Assembly (NCBI RefSeq): GCF_000749845.1 | Contig: NZ_JQHM01000003.1 | Span: 124,001 to 188,000, forward strand | Direction of reading: 5' to 3' | DNA from: Pectobacterium betavasculorum | Lineage (GTDB): Bacteria > Pseudomonadota > Gammaproteobacteria > Enterobacterales > Enterobacteriaceae | Length of the DNA: 64,000 nucleotides | Shown: in pieces, positions 1 to 9,553 of the stretch | Layout: each line of letters begins with the position of its first letter | Numbering within the stretch: the first letter of the stretch is position 1 | Position numbers and translations under genes: made by a program | The notes under the pieces: generated by a model | What the model was told of the DNA's origin: nothing | Database searches by the model: none | The model's input: only the letters and a program-made list of their open reading frames with translations

Positions 1-203
1 TAGCTATAACACGCCTCGTCTTATCTGCAACTAATCGCCGTTGCAGGGAAGAGGGGAAAAAGGCTGGCTTGCACGGGAAAGTGCGCGTGTTATTATCAGA
101 TTTCGGCGCAAAACAGACGGCCACCAGATTAGATAACAAGTCGATTCATATACGAGCTATTTTCATTCACGAGCACCACGTATAAACAACGAGACATGCC
201 AAC

Positions 204-1157
204 ATGACGGATAAACTGACTTCCCTACGCCAACTGACCACGGTTGTAGCTGATACCGGCGATATTGCGGCAATGAAACTGTACCAACCGCAAGATGCGA
301 CCACCAACCCTTCACTGATTCTGAATGCGGCGCAAATTCCTGAATACCGCAAGCTGATCGACGAGGCAATTGCCTGGGCGCGTGAGCAGAGCAACGATCG
401 CAAACAGCAGGTCGTGGATGCCACGGATAAACTGGCGGTCAATATCGGTCTCGAAATTTTAAAATTGATCCCTGGCCGTATCTCCACAGAAGTGGATGCG
501 CGTTTGTCTTATGACACCGAAGCCAGCGTGGCGAAGGCAAAACACCTGATCAAGCTGTACAACGACGCGGGCATCAGCAACGAGCGTATCCTGATTAAAC
601 TGGCTTCCACCTGGCAGGGCATCCGCGCGGCAGAGCAGTTGGAAAAAGAAGGCATCAACTGTAACCTGACGCTGCTGTTCTCCTTTGCACAGGCGCGCGC
701 TTGTGCTGAAGCGGGCGTGTTCCTGATTTCACCGTTCGTTGGCCGTATCCTTGACTGGTACAAAGCCAATGGCGATAAGAAAGAATTCGCACCGCATGAA
801 GATCCAGGCGTGGTTTCCGTTAGCGAAATCTACGACTACTACAAAGAGCACGGCTATGAAACCGTCGTGATGGGCGCAAGCTTCCGTAACGTCGGTGAGA
901 TTCTGGAACTGGCCGGTTGCGATCGCCTGACGATTGCACCAGCCCTGCTGAAAGAACTGTCAGAAAGCGAAGGTGACGTGGTTCGTAAGCTGTCTTACGC
1001 TGGTGAGGTGAAAGTTCGTCCGGCGAAAATGACGGAAGCGGAGTTCTACTGGCAGCATAACCAGGATCCAATGGCGATTGATAAACTGGCGGACGGGATC
1101 CGTAAATTTGCTATCGACCAGGAAAAACTGGAAAAGATGATTGCCGATTTACTGTAA
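204..1157 (+). CDS. talB: Transaldolase B
   Basis: Transaldolase of the non-oxidative pentose phosphate pathway. It moves a dihydroxyacetone unit from sedoheptulose 7-phosphate to glyceraldehyde 3-phosphate in the cytoplasm. The 317-residue protein has the E. coli TalB length, and the catalytic residues fall at the expected places: Lys132 (Schiff base, in ILIKLAST), Asp17 and Glu96. The ATG was chosen from the N-terminus [12 protein letters not shown], which matches the family; the ribosome binding site is weak (a GAGA about 10 bases upstream). It is a single-gene unit closed by a strong terminator, and mog follows after an inserted cyclase gene. Identification is secure. Confidence 0.97.
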   Translation: MTDKLTSLRQLTTVVADTGDIAAMKLYQPQDATTNPSLILNAAQIPEYRKLIDEAIAWAREQSNDRKQQVVDATDKLAVNIGLEILKLIPGRISTEVDARLSYDTEASVAKAKHLIKLYNDAGISNERILIKLASTWQGIRAAEQLEKEGINCNLTLLFSFAQARACAEAGVFLISPFVGRILDWYKANGDKKEFAPHEDPGVVSVSEIYDYYKEHGYETVVMGASFRNVGEILELAGCDRLTIAPALLKELSESEGDVVRKLSYAGEVKVRPAKMTEAEFYWQHNQDPMAIDKLADGIRKFAIDQEKLEKMIADLL

Positions 1158-1176
1158 GCATTTTGCTGATGAAAAT

Positions 1177-1200
1177 AGCCGGGATTCCCGGCTTTTTTTT
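1177..1200 (+). terminator. talB intrinsic terminator
   Basis: A perfect AGCCGGGA/TCCCGGCT hairpin directly followed by a run of T, 20 bases after the talB stop codon. Confidence 0.9.
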
Positions 1201-1235
1201 TGTCTGTCTGTAAGTTGGTATCGCAGAGGAAAGGT

Positions 1236-2324
1236 CTATTTGGCCGTCGCGTTACGGGTTTTCTTCGCGATATAAAGATTATCATCGGCACGTTTCATCA
1301 CTTCGATTAAATCTTCTCCAGCGGCATGGTATTCAACCAGCCCAATACTGACCGTTAGCCTAATTTTCCCCGCAGTGGTTTCACACGGTGTATTGCTAAC
1401 GCGTTCTCTTGCTTTATCCACGATGATATACGCATCATCTACTCCGGTATTCGGTAACACGATCGCGAACTCATCGCCACCAATACGACCAAAAATATCT
1501 TCTCGGCGAAAGGATTTTTTGAAGGTGTCGGCAACAAACTTCAAAGCATCATCACCGACGCTATGACCAAAGCTATCATTCACCTGCTTAAAGTAGTCGA
1601 TGTCGATCAGAATGACGCTAACGGGCCGCTTATTCAGATTCGCGATACTAAACGCTTTATTGGCTGCCAGAAAGAACGCATCTCGCCGTAAATAGCCAGT
1701 AAGATCGTCATATCTGGCAATGATAGGTAATTCTATTAGGTATTTTTTCGCCAGAAGCGACAGTAAGCTGCCTAAAATGGCAGAAAGCAGCACCACGCTC
1801 AGAATAATTGTCGCCGAGCCAGGAGATATCAGTGTATAAAAAAATGAAGGTGGTGGTGCTTCTGACGTGGTTCTAATCCGAATACCCAATAATTCGTCTG
1901 TGGGCGATAGCACCGGGAATATGATGGTAAGTGTGCCTTTACCTGCATATTCACCAATTGATGGCAGTCTATTCTGGCAGATACGGATAATCGCCATATC
2001 CTTAAATGTCAGGTCGGATGACGATAATCGATTAATACATTCGCTGCGAACGTCGCGCGTATTAAACACCCATGTTCTCATTCGTGCAGAGACATAGGAG
2101 CCAGTTTTTCGGATGCTATCACTCTCCGTCACCTCTCCACCCGCGTTATAGGATTCATAGGTCTTGATGGTGATGTCCAGATTCTGCCGTTCTACTTTCC
2201 ATACGTTTTTGCTTGCTTCATGAGTAAGAAAGATAGTGATAAAAAAGGAAATAAATCCAAAGAGGAAGAAGGCCGAGGTAGGATGTGAAAAGAGCTTTAA
2301 TATCTTATATTTAAAATCGTTCAT
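1236..2324 (-). CDS. Membrane GGDEF diguanylate cyclase
   Basis: Probable diguanylate cyclase making cyclic di-GMP from two GTP. The 362-residue protein has a membrane helix at about 16-34, a periplasmic stretch of about 130 residues with no family I recognise, a second helix at about 168-190, and a C-terminal GGDEF domain. The active-site GGDEF is at 282-286, the metal-binding DID lies at 241-243, and an inhibitory I-site RxxD is present at 273-276, so product inhibition is expected. It is transcribed against talB, whose terminator lies between them. Its composition is visibly more A+T-rich than neighbouring genes, and it interrupts the talB-mog adjacency seen in E. coli, which suggests acquisition. 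The signal sensed cannot be told. Confidence 0.9.
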   Translation of the reverse strand: MNDFKYKILKLFSHPTSAFFLFGFISFFITIFLTHEASKNVWKVERQNLDITIKTYESYNAGGEVTESDSIRKTGSYVSARMRTWVFNTRDVRSECINRLSSSDLTFKDMAIIRICQNRLPSIGEYAGKGTLTIIFPVLSPTDELLGIRIRTTSEAPPPSFFYTLISPGSATIILSVVLLSAILGSLLSLLAKKYLIELPIIARYDDLTGYLRRDAFFLAANKAFSIANLNKRPVSVILIDIDYFKQVNDSFGHSVGDDALKFVADTFKKSFRREDIFGRIGGDEFAIVLPNTGVDDAYIIVDKARERVSNTPCETTAGKIRLTVSIGLVEYHAAGEDLIEVMKRADDNLYIAKKTRNATAK

Positions 2325-2865
2325 GGCGACTTCCTTGATAGAGCTTTTTTTACTTATTGTGATACTAAAAGAAGTGCTTTAATTTTATCATATTATTCGG
2401 TTTTACGTGATGTTCTGTCGTGGCGGCTCTCACCCTTTTTCTCTTTAATATATATCTCAGATAATTCGAATTGCAGGAAGGCGGCTTGAAAGGGACAAAT
2501 TTGTCGAGGACAGATTTGAAGGCTGACCGTAGCGGCCCTTTAGAACGAGGCCCATGACGGGCGCATATTTGAACACAGCTAACGTACATACAGATTGAAG
2601 TATTACGGGGATATCTACTTATTTCGTTCATTCTTAATGAGTAAGCGATTTTTTATCCGTCTACTATTTCTAAATTTTAATTTCGCAGCGGTATTACCCA
2701 TTCAAGTGATTTTTTGAGACGCTATTTAATAATTATTATCAGATTTCGTATTGTACTCGGTGTGAAATAACGGATGTTGTGTGAATTGCCTCATGAGAGC
2801 TAATTGTTTGTTAAAAGTCTTCAATATCCTGATAAAATTGGTGTTTTGTTTAAGCTGAGGTGCTT
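2325..2865. other. Gene-free A+T-rich intergenic region
   Basis: The 541 bases between the divergent cyclase and mog genes must hold both promoters, though no unambiguous -35/-10 pair was identified. The only structured element is a palindrome-ended dispersed repeat at 2447-2614, annotated separately. An 88-codon reading frame on the minus strand coincides with that repeat and is not considered a gene. Confidence 0.7.
2447..2614. repeat. Dispersed palindrome-ended repeat, copy A
   Basis: About 168 bases. The left end contains ATAATTCGAATTGCAGGA and the right end AACGTACATACAGATTGAAG, with roughly complementary outermost bases (TATAT/ATAT). The same two end motifs recur in opposite orientation at 33338-33419, so this is a repeat family in this genome. 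I recognise the motif pair as a common intergenic repeat of Serratia, Yersinia and Pectobacterium-type genomes; this is recollection, not a search. The interior, from about 2486 to 2577, is not shared with the second copy. Confidence 0.75.
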
Positions 2866-3453
2866 ATGAACGTATTGCGTATTGGTTTGGTGTCCGTATC
2901 CGATCGCGCTTCCGGTGGGGTTTATCAGGACAAAGGCATCCCAGAACTGGAATCCTGGCTCAGCAGCGCCCTGACCACGCCTTTTGAGGTGGAAACTCGA
3001 CTGGTGCCGGATGAACAGCCGATGATTGAACAAACGCTGTGTGAGTTGGTGGATGAACGCGGCTGTCATTTGGTGTTGACGACGGGAGGCACGGGGCCTG
3101 CGCGTCGTGATGTGACGCCTGATGCTACGCTGGCCGTGGCCGATCGAGAAATGCCGGGCTTTGGTGAGCAAATGCGGCAAATTAGTCTGCGTTTCGTTCC
3201 TACCGCAATCCTCTCCCGTCAAGTTGGTGTACTGCGCAAGCAGGCGCTGATTCTCAATTTGCCGGGGCAGCCCAAGTCGATTAAGGAAACGCTGGAAGGT
3301 TTAAAAGATGTTGATGGCAAGGTGATAGTGGCCGGTATTTTTGCCAGCGTACCGTATTGTATCCAACTGCTGGAAGGCCCTTACGTTGAAACTAATGCGG
3401 ACGTTGTAGCAGCTTTTCGCCCTAAAAATGCCGTGCGCGAAATAAAAAACTGA
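2866..3453 (+). CDS. mog: Molybdopterin adenylyltransferase
   Basis: Adenylylates molybdopterin with ATP so that molybdate can be inserted by MoeA, in molybdenum cofactor synthesis. At 195 residues it equals the E. coli length. The MoaB/Mog signature TTGGTGPARRDVTPDAT is at 72-88, and the catalytic aspartates fall at Asp49 and Asp82. A GTG six bases upstream could also start the frame, but the ATG at 2866 has GAGG at suitable spacing and gives the family N-terminus MNVLRIGLVS. No terminator is evident downstream. Confidence 0.96.
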   Translation: MNVLRIGLVSVSDRASGGVYQDKGIPELESWLSSALTTPFEVETRLVPDEQPMIEQTLCELVDERGCHLVLTTGGTGPARRDVTPDATLAVADREMPGFGEQMRQISLRFVPTAILSRQVGVLRKQALILNLPGQPKSIKETLEGLKDVDGKVIVAGIFASVPYCIQLLEGPYVETNADVVAAFRPKNAVREIKN

Positions 3454-3580
3454 AGTTAGGCGATTTGAAACATAAGATTCAGCTTTGCTGGTGTATAAGA
3501 ATTTTGCCGCTATAGTAATTTCTACTTTACACACTGCGGTGGCGTTCTTCTTTTCGCACTCTGGCAATGCACGGTAACTT

Positions 3581-4918
3581 ATGACTCAGGATCAACACGC
3601 CCATCCTCGCCGATTGAATCGGCAGGACTATAAAACGCTGTCTCTGGCTGCGCTGGGTGGCGCGTTAGAGTTTTACGATTTTATTATTTTCGTCTTCTTT
3701 GCTGCCGTGATTGGCGATCTCTTCTTCCCGCCGGATATTCCTGAATGGCTGCGGCAGGTACAGACGTTCGGTATTTTTGCCGCAGGCTATCTGGCTCGCC
3801 CGCTTGGGGGCATCATCATGGCCCACTTTGGCGACAAGAGCGGACGTAAGAAAATGTTCAGCCTGAGCATATTGCTGATGGCGTTACCGACGCTGGCAAT
3901 GGGCCTGTTGCCGACCTATGAAGCTATTGGTATTGCGGCTCCGCTTTTACTGCTGTTAATGCGCGTGCTGCAAGGTGCGGCAATCGGCGGGGAAGTCCCC
4001 GGAGCGTGGGTCTTTGTTGCCGAGCATGTGCCTCGCGCCCGTATTGGGTTTGCCTGCGGTACGCTGACTGCCGGCTTGACCATGGGGATTCTGCTGGGTT
4101 CGCTGATCGCGACGCTGCTGAATACGGTGCTCACGCCAGAGCAGATGTCGGGCGGCGGTTGGCGTCTGCCGTTCTTCATCGGCGGGGTATTTGGGCTTGT
4201 GGCGATGTATCTGCGCCGCTGGTTACAGGAAACGCCCATTTTTATGGAAATGCAGACGCAGAAAAAGCTGGCAGAAGAGTTGCCGCTGAAATCGGTCATC
4301 TTCAATCATAAACGTGCAGTTGTGGTTTCAATGCTGCTGACCTGGCTGCTATCTGCATGTATCGTCGTCGTTATTCTGATGGCCCCGACTTACCTGCAAA
4401 AAGTCCATAGTATCCCTGCTGCGCTGGCATTGCAGGCTAACTGTCTGGCAACGATTGCGCTGATGGCGGGCTGCGTCGGCTCAGGGCTGCTGGTTGATCG
4501 CTTTGGTGCCAGCAAATTGTTTATTGTGGGAAGTCTGTTGCTGGCTGCCTGTAGCTGGTTCTTTTACAGCTCGGCGGCAAGCAGTACGGCGTTGCTCTTT
4601 GTCAGCTATGCGATCGTCGGGCTCAGCGTTGGCGTGGTTGGCGGTGTGCCATATGTCATGGTGCGGGCATTTCCCGCAGCCGTGCGGTTCTCGGGAATTT
4701 CTTTTTCCTACAACGTTTCCTATGCCATTTTCGGTGGCCTGACGCCCGTTTTTGTCACGCTGATCATGAAGGTGACGCCGATGGCACCCGCATTCTATGT
4801 TCTGACGCTGGCCGCGGTAGGATTGTTGTTGGGCGTTTATTTACAACACGATCTGGATGCTGACTCGCGTGCTTCTATTGATAACAACACGCGCGATCGT
4901 TCACCCGTCGAAGTTTAA
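3581..4918 (+). CDS. MFS transporter, metabolite:H+ symporter type
   Basis: Major facilitator superfamily protein of 445 residues with about twelve hydrophobic segments. Early motifs GGALEFYDF (26-34) and GDKSGRK (84-90, loop 2-3) are those of the metabolite:proton symporter group that includes ProP, KgtP, ShiA and citrate carriers, so it probably imports a small organic acid or osmolyte with protons. The substrate cannot be assigned. The tail after the last helix is hydrophilic and acidic. It lies 127 bases after mog in the same direction and replaces the E. coli content between mog and satP. It converges on satP across a hairpin. Confidence 0.85.
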   Translation: MTQDQHAHPRRLNRQDYKTLSLAALGGALEFYDFIIFVFFAAVIGDLFFPPDIPEWLRQVQTFGIFAAGYLARPLGGIIMAHFGDKSGRKKMFSLSILLMALPTLAMGLLPTYEAIGIAAPLLLLLMRVLQGAAIGGEVPGAWVFVAEHVPRARIGFACGTLTAGLTMGILLGSLIATLLNTVLTPEQMSGGGWRLPFFIGGVFGLVAMYLRRWLQETPIFMEMQTQKKLAEELPLKSVIFNHKRAVVVSMLLTWLLSACIVVVILMAPTYLQKVHSIPAALALQANCLATIALMAGCVGSGLLVDRFGASKLFIVGSLLLAACSWFFYSSAASSTALLFVSYAIVGLSVGVVGGVPYVMVRAFPAAVRFSGISFSYNVSYAIFGGLTPVFVTLIMKVTPMAPAFYVLTLAAVGLLLGVYLQHDLDADSRASIDNNTRDRSPVEV

Positions 4919-4958
4919 GTACGCTTTATCTTTATCAAAAAACGCGTCATCAAAAACA

Positions 4959-4989
4959 AACGAGCCCTGTCAGGTTGACAGGGCTCGTT
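4959..4989 (-). terminator. Terminator between MFS gene and satP
   Basis: A perfect 14-base inverted repeat (AACGAGCCCTGTCA and its complement) around a 3-base loop. On the minus strand it is followed by TTGTTTTTG, so it fits best as the satP terminator, and it could also act for the converging MFS gene. Confidence 0.85.
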
Positions 4990-5054
4990 AACATTTAACG
5001 CGGCGAGTGCTTACAGGTAGCGCTTATCGCATCAGAACTTATCTGTGTCAGAAT

Positions 5055-5630
5055 TTAGTGGGACGCACCACGTGTACCAATTGGCAGTACGGTACGACCA
5101 AACTTCTCGTTCAGTACTTCAGCCATCGCCAGATAAATGGCGCTAGCGCCACAGATAATGCCTTCGTAACCTGCGAAGGTCAGCAGGGCGTGGTTGCCGG
5201 TAAAGTTACCTACGGCTAACAGAGCAAACAGCACGGTCAGGCTACCAAAGACAAATTGCAGCGCGCGGTTGGTACCGAATGTGCCAAAGAACATAAACAG
5301 CGTGAAGACGCCCCACAGGCCAAGGAATACGCCAAGGAACTGAGCGTCGCTGGCTTCCGCCAGACCCATTTTGGGCAGTACGAGAATGGCAACCAGCGTC
5401 AGCCAGAACGCGCCATAAGACGTAAACGCGGTCACGCCAAACGTATTCCCTTTTTTATACTCCAGCAGGCCAGCCAGGATCTGGGCAATACCGCCGTAGA
5501 AGATACCCATGCTGAGAATGATGGAAGAAAGTGGGAAAAAGCCTGCGTTGTGCAGGTTCAACAGAATTGTGGTCATCCCGAAGCCCATCAGTCCTAATGG
5601 ACCAGGATTTGCCAACGTGTTCGTGCTCAT
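5055..5630 (-). CDS. satP: Acetate/succinate:proton symporter
   Basis: Inner-membrane carrier of the AceTr (GPR1/FUN34/YaaH) family that takes up acetate and succinate with protons. The family signature NPGPLGLMGFGMTT lies near the N-terminus, followed by six membrane helices including the well-conserved GGIAQILAGLLEYKKGNTFG segment. The frame can be read from an ATG 78 bases further upstream, but the start at 5630 gives MSTNTLANPGPLG, matches the family length (191 residues) and has AGAGGA just upstream. It is divergent from dnaK. Confidence 0.95.
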   Translation of the reverse strand: MSTNTLANPGPLGLMGFGMTTILLNLHNAGFFPLSSIILSMGIFYGGIAQILAGLLEYKKGNTFGVTAFTSYGAFWLTLVAILVLPKMGLAEASDAQFLGVFLGLWGVFTLFMFFGTFGTNRALQFVFGSLTVLFALLAVGNFTGNHALLTFAGYEGIICGASAIYLAMAEVLNEKFGRTVLPIGTRGASH

Positions 5631-6111
5631 AAATCCTCTGCAATAACAGATTATTAATAATCCCTTCGCGTCGGGCGCAGCATTAAGGTTAGCGAATGCG
5701 CCAATCACGTTGGGATAGGAGTCGTTTAGGGGTTATTACCCGCCATTGTGTAGGGAAATGTTCCCATTTCTGTGGTGGGCGCGGCATCATATCGGGCGTT
5801 TGGAATGGACACAACACGGAGAAGGCAGAATAGTTTGATCGTAAGAGGGGTAAAGGTCATTTTTTTTCATCTTCCCCCTTGATGATAGAAATGTTGGCCC
5901 CATCTTATTTTCAACCGAAACAGTTTGACCTGCCGCAAAGGCGTGTGTCGGGCCGTTACATCGGTGGTTAGCATGAAAATGAAACGTGTGCTGCTGATGA
6001 AAACGAGGGTGTGTCGTTGGAAAACGAGAAATATTGTTGAAAAACGACATTTCGCCCGCACAGTAGGTTTAACCACCATACCGAATATGACTTTTTAGTG
6101 GAGATGTTTAG
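5631..6111. other. satP-dnaK divergent intergenic region
   Basis: 481 bases containing the satP promoter side and the dnaK heat-shock promoter (annotated at 5878-5903). The remaining dnaK leader of about 200 bases, from about 5911, shows no recognisable RNA element. The reading frames on the minus strand here overlap the promoter and look spurious. Confidence 0.7.
5878..5903 (+). promoter_or_regulatory. Sigma-32 heat-shock promoter of dnaKJ
   Basis: CTTGAT (5878-5883) preceded by CCCC, then a 14-base spacer and CCCCAT (5898-5903). This matches the sigma-32 pattern CTTGAA-N13-15-CCCCAT and closely resembles E. coli dnaK P1. Transcription would begin near 5911, giving a leader of about 200 bases. 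Confidence 0.9.
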
Positions 6112-8019
6112 ATGGGTAAGATTATTGGTATCGACCTGGGTACAACCAACTCTTGTGTCGCGATTATGGACGGTACGCAGGTAAAAGTACTGGAAAATAG
6201 CGAAGGCGATCGCACCACGCCTTCAATTATTGCTTATACGCAAGATGGTGAGACTCTGGTTGGCCAACCGGCTAAACGTCAGGCAGTAACCAACCCGAAA
6301 AATACCCTGTTTGCGATCAAGCGTCTGATTGGCCGTCGTTTCAAAGACGAAGAAGTGCAGCGTGATGCCAACATCATGCCGTACAAAATCATCGCGGCAG
6401 ATAATGGCGATGCATGGCTGGAAGTGAAAGATCAGAAAATGGCTCCGCCGCAGATTTCAGCTGAAGTGCTGAAAAAAATGAAGAAAACGGCGGAAGACTA
6501 TCTGGGTGAAACCATCACTGAAGCGGTTATCACCGTACCGGCTTACTTCAACGATGCGCAGCGTCAGGCAACTAAAGATGCTGGCCGTATTGCGGGTCTG
6601 GAAGTCAAACGTATCATTAACGAACCAACAGCGGCAGCGCTGGCGTACGGTCTGGATAAAGAAGTCGGCAACCGCACTATCGCGGTTTACGACCTGGGCG
6701 GCGGTACGTTCGATATTTCCATTATCGAAATCGACGAAGTTGATGGCGAAAAAACCTTCGAAGTTCTGGCAACCAACGGTGATACTCACCTGGGTGGTGA
6801 AGACTTCGATAGCCGCATGATCAACTATCTGGTTGATGAATTTAAGAAAGAGCAAGGTTTCGACCTGCGCAACGATCCGCTGGCCATGCAGCGTCTGAAA
6901 GAAGCGGCAGAAAAAGCCAAGATCGAGCTGTCTTCTGCGCAGCAGACCGACGTTAACCTGCCATACATAACGGCGGACGCTACTGGTCCTAAGCACCTGA
7001 ATATCAAAGTGACCCGTGCGAAACTGGAGTCATTGGTAGAAGAACTGGTGAACCGTTCTCTGGAGCCGTTAAAAGTGGCGTTGCAGGATGCTGGCCTGTC
7101 CGTTTCTGAAATTCAGGATGTGATTCTGGTTGGTGGTCAGACGCGTATGCCTCTGGTACAGAAGAAAGTTGCTGACTTCTTCGGTAAAGAGCCACGTAAA
7201 GACGTGAACCCAGACGAAGCCGTTGCCATTGGTGCTGCGGTTCAGGGTGGTGTTCTGTCTGGTGACGTGAAAGACGTTCTGCTGCTGGACGTAAGCCCGC
7301 TGTCTCTGGGAATCGAAACCATGGGGGGCGTGATGACGGCGCTGATCGCCAAGAACACCACGATCCCGACGAAACACAGTCAGGTGTTCTCAACGGCGGA
7401 AGACAACCAGTCTGCGGTAACGATTCATGTTCTACAGGGTGAGCGTAAGCGCGCGCATGACAACAAATCTTTGGGTCAGTTTAATCTGGATGGTATTCAG
7501 CCTGCGCCGCGCGGTATGCCGCAAATCGAAGTGACTTTTGACATCGACGCCGACGGTATTCTGCACGTTTCCGCGAAAGACAAGAACAGCGGCCGCGAGC
7601 AGAAAATCACCATCAAGGCGTCTTCTGGTCTGAACGAAGAAGAAATCCAGAAAATGGTACGCGATGCAGAAGCGAATGCTGAATCTGACCGTAAGTTTGA
7701 AGAGCTGGTTCAGGCACGTAACCAGGGCGATCACCTGCTGCACAGCACGCGTAAGCAGTTGGAAGAAGTGGGCGATAAACTGGCCGCTGATGACAAAACT
7801 GCCATTGAAGACGCACTGAAAGCGCTGGAAAGCGCGCTGAAAGGCGAAGACAAAGCAGACATCGAAGCGAAAATTCAGGCGCTGGTTCAGGTTTCTGGCA
7901 AGCTGCTGGAAGCCTCTCAGCCACAGACTGGCGCTGAAGGTACCGCTGATGATGCCTCTGCTCGTCGCGACGATGATGTCGTTGATGCTGAGTTTGAAGA
8001 AGTAAAAGATAAAAAGTAA
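6112..8019 (+). CDS. dnaK: Hsp70 chaperone DnaK
   Basis: ATP-dependent Hsp70 chaperone that folds and protects polypeptides with DnaJ and GrpE and negatively controls sigma-32. The 635-residue protein shows the ATPase-domain signatures [11 protein letters not shown] (6-16), DLGGGTFD (194-201, with the autophosphorylation threonine position 199) and [10 protein letters not shown] (171-180). The interdomain linker [13 protein letters not shown] and a lid ending in an acidic EFEEVKDKK tail follow. It is first in the dnaK-dnaJ operon behind a sigma-32 promoter, with a GGAGATGT ribosome binding region before the ATG. Confidence 0.99.
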   Translation: MGKIIGIDLGTTNSCVAIMDGTQVKVLENSEGDRTTPSIIAYTQDGETLVGQPAKRQAVTNPKNTLFAIKRLIGRRFKDEEVQRDANIMPYKIIAADNGDAWLEVKDQKMAPPQISAEVLKKMKKTAEDYLGETITEAVITVPAYFNDAQRQATKDAGRIAGLEVKRIINEPTAAALAYGLDKEVGNRTIAVYDLGGGTFDISIIEIDEVDGEKTFEVLATNGDTHLGGEDFDSRMINYLVDEFKKEQGFDLRNDPLAMQRLKEAAEKAKIELSSAQQTDVNLPYITADATGPKHLNIKVTRAKLESLVEELVNRSLEPLKVALQDAGLSVSEIQDVILVGGQTRMPLVQKKVADFFGKEPRKDVNPDEAVAIGAAVQGGVLSGDVKDVLLLDVSPLSLGIETMGGVMTALIAKNTTIPTKHSQVFSTAEDNQSAVTIHVLQGERKRAHDNKSLGQFNLDGIQPAPRGMPQIEVTFDIDADGILHVSAKDKNSGREQKITIKASSGLNEEEIQKMVRDAEANAESDRKFEELVQARNQGDHLLHSTRKQLEEVGDKLAADDKTAIEDALKALESALKGEDKADIEAKIQALVQVSGKLLEASQPQTGAEGTADDASARRDDDVVDAEFEEVKDKK

Positions 8020-8069
8020 TCGCCCTTGAGCGGGCGCAGTAGCAGCCACAAGGCTATTGCTGGCAATCA

Positions 8070-8101
8070 GCACGGGCGTCGAGGAAACTCTGCGCCCGTG
8101 C
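8070..8101 (+). other. Stable hairpin in the dnaK-dnaJ intergenic region
   Basis: Nine-base stem GCACGGGCG/CGCCCGTGC with an inner GAG-GAAA-CTC stem-loop (GNRA-type tetraloop). No T run follows, so it is not a terminator. It may limit read-through, protect the dnaK mRNA 3' end or be a processing site; E. coli has an RNA (tpke11) reported from this intergenic region. The function here is an inference. Confidence 0.6.
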
Positions 8102-8127
8102 ACGCATGTTGAGGGGCAGGAAAAGAA

Positions 8128-9264
8128 ATGGCGAAGCAAGATTATTACGAAAGCCTGGGCGTTGCTAAAAGCGCGGATGAGCGTGAAATAAAGAAAGCAT
8201 ACAAACGTCTGGCAATGAAGTATCACCCGGATCGCAATCAGGGTGATAGCGAGGCAGAAGCCAAGTTCAAAGAGATCAAAGAAGCCTACGAGATCCTTAC
8301 TGACGCGCAAAAACGCGCAGCCTACGATCAGTACGGTCATGCGGCGTTTGAGCAAGGTGGTATGGGCGGAGGCGGTGGTGGTTTTGGCGGCGGCGGTGCC
8401 GATTTCGGTGATATTTTTGGCGACGTGTTCGGGGACATTTTTGGCGGTGGTCGCCGTCAGCGCGCAAGCCGTGGATCCGATTTACGCTACAACATGGAGT
8501 TGACGCTGGAAGAAGCGGTACGTGGCGTCACCAAAGAGATCCGTATTCCCGCTCTGGAAGAGTGTGATGTGTGCCACGGCAACGGCGCGAAGCCGGGCAG
8601 CTCGCCGATCACCTGTCCAACCTGTCATGGTAACGGCCAGGTGCAGATGCGTCAGGGCTTCTTTACCGTACAGCAGGCGTGTCCGCACTGTCATGGTCGC
8701 GGCAAGATCATTAAAGATCCGTGCGTCAAATGTCACGGTCACGGTCGTGTAGAGAAGAGCAAAACGCTGTCGGTGAAAATTCCGGCGGGTGTGGACACGG
8801 GTGACCGTATTCGCTTGTCCGGCGAAGGTGAAGCGGGCGAACATGGCGCACCATCAGGCGATTTGTACGTTCAGGTGCAGGTTAAGGCGCATCCGATCTT
8901 CCAGCGTGAAGAAAACAATCTGTACTGCGAAGTACCGATCAATTTTGCGATGGCAGCATTAGGCGGCGAGATTGAAGTTCCGACGCTGGATGGCCGCGTG
9001 AAGCTGAAAGTGCCTGCGGAAACGCAAACCGGGAAATTGTTCCGTATGCGTGGAAAAGGTGTGAAATCGGTTCGCGGCGGTGCGCAGGGCGATCTGCTGT
9101 GCCGTGTGGTTGTGGAAACGCCGGTTAATCTGAACGAGCGCCAGAGACAACTACTGCAAGAACTTGACGAGAGCTTCGGTGGTCCGTCTGGCGAAAGAAA
9201 CAGCCCGCGCTCGAAAAACTTTTTCGATGGCGTGAAGAAGTTTTTCGACGACCTGACCCGTTAA
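8128..9264 (+). CDS. dnaJ: Hsp40 co-chaperone DnaJ
   Basis: Type I J-protein that delivers substrates to DnaK and stimulates its ATPase. The 378 residues contain a J domain with HPD at 33-35, a Gly/Phe-rich segment at about 77-108, four CxxCxGxG zinc-binding repeats between Cys146 and about residue 206, and the C-terminal substrate-binding domains. It lies 108 bases after dnaK with a hairpin between, and has AGGGGCAGGA upstream of the ATG. A terminator follows. Confidence 0.99.
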   Translation: MAKQDYYESLGVAKSADEREIKKAYKRLAMKYHPDRNQGDSEAEAKFKEIKEAYEILTDAQKRAAYDQYGHAAFEQGGMGGGGGGFGGGGADFGDIFGDVFGDIFGGGRRQRASRGSDLRYNMELTLEEAVRGVTKEIRIPALEECDVCHGNGAKPGSSPITCPTCHGNGQVQMRQGFFTVQQACPHCHGRGKIIKDPCVKCHGHGRVEKSKTLSVKIPAGVDTGDRIRLSGEGEAGEHGAPSGDLYVQVQVKAHPIFQREENNLYCEVPINFAMAALGGEIEVPTLDGRVKLKVPAETQTGKLFRMRGKGVKSVRGGAQGDLLCRVVVETPVNLNERQRQLLQELDESFGGPSGERNSPRSKNFFDGVKKFFDDLTR

Positions 9265-9291
9265 TCGCTTATCGTTAACGCGTGATAGAAA

Positions 9292-9322
9292 GACCGGTGG
9301 GATAAACCTGCCGGTTTTTTTT
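9292..9322 (+). terminator. dnaKJ operon terminator
   Basis: ACCGG...CCGGT hairpin with an extra GG/CC pairing, followed by eight T residues, 28 bases beyond the dnaJ stop. Confidence 0.85.
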
Positions 9323-9553
9323 ATGACGGACATCCCTGTCCGTTATCCTGGGGCCGTTGCTACGCAACGTTGAAAGACGCTTCTGAAGTTTTTTATGTTT
9401 TTTCCTCTAAACCGCGTCAATTCAATAAGTCGGTTTTCTCGACTATTTAGCCAGTTTTAATCTGCTTTTAACGAGCAATTGGATTGCGTAATCTTACCAG
9501 TAAGAAAGCGAACGTTTGGTATTGACGTTCGTACCTGATGGGAGATTAAGTCA

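Noticed and set aside
2365-2631. 88-codon minus-strand ORF
   Set aside because: Covers the palindromic repeat copy A and has no ribosome binding site; the reading frame is a by-product of the repeat.
5787-6050. 87-codon minus-strand ORF
   Set aside because: Lies across the dnaK heat-shock promoter; no family and no ribosome binding site.
7432-8355. 307-codon minus-strand ORF across dnaK and dnaJ
   Set aside because: Antisense to two strongly conserved genes; its open frame follows from codon use on the sense strand.
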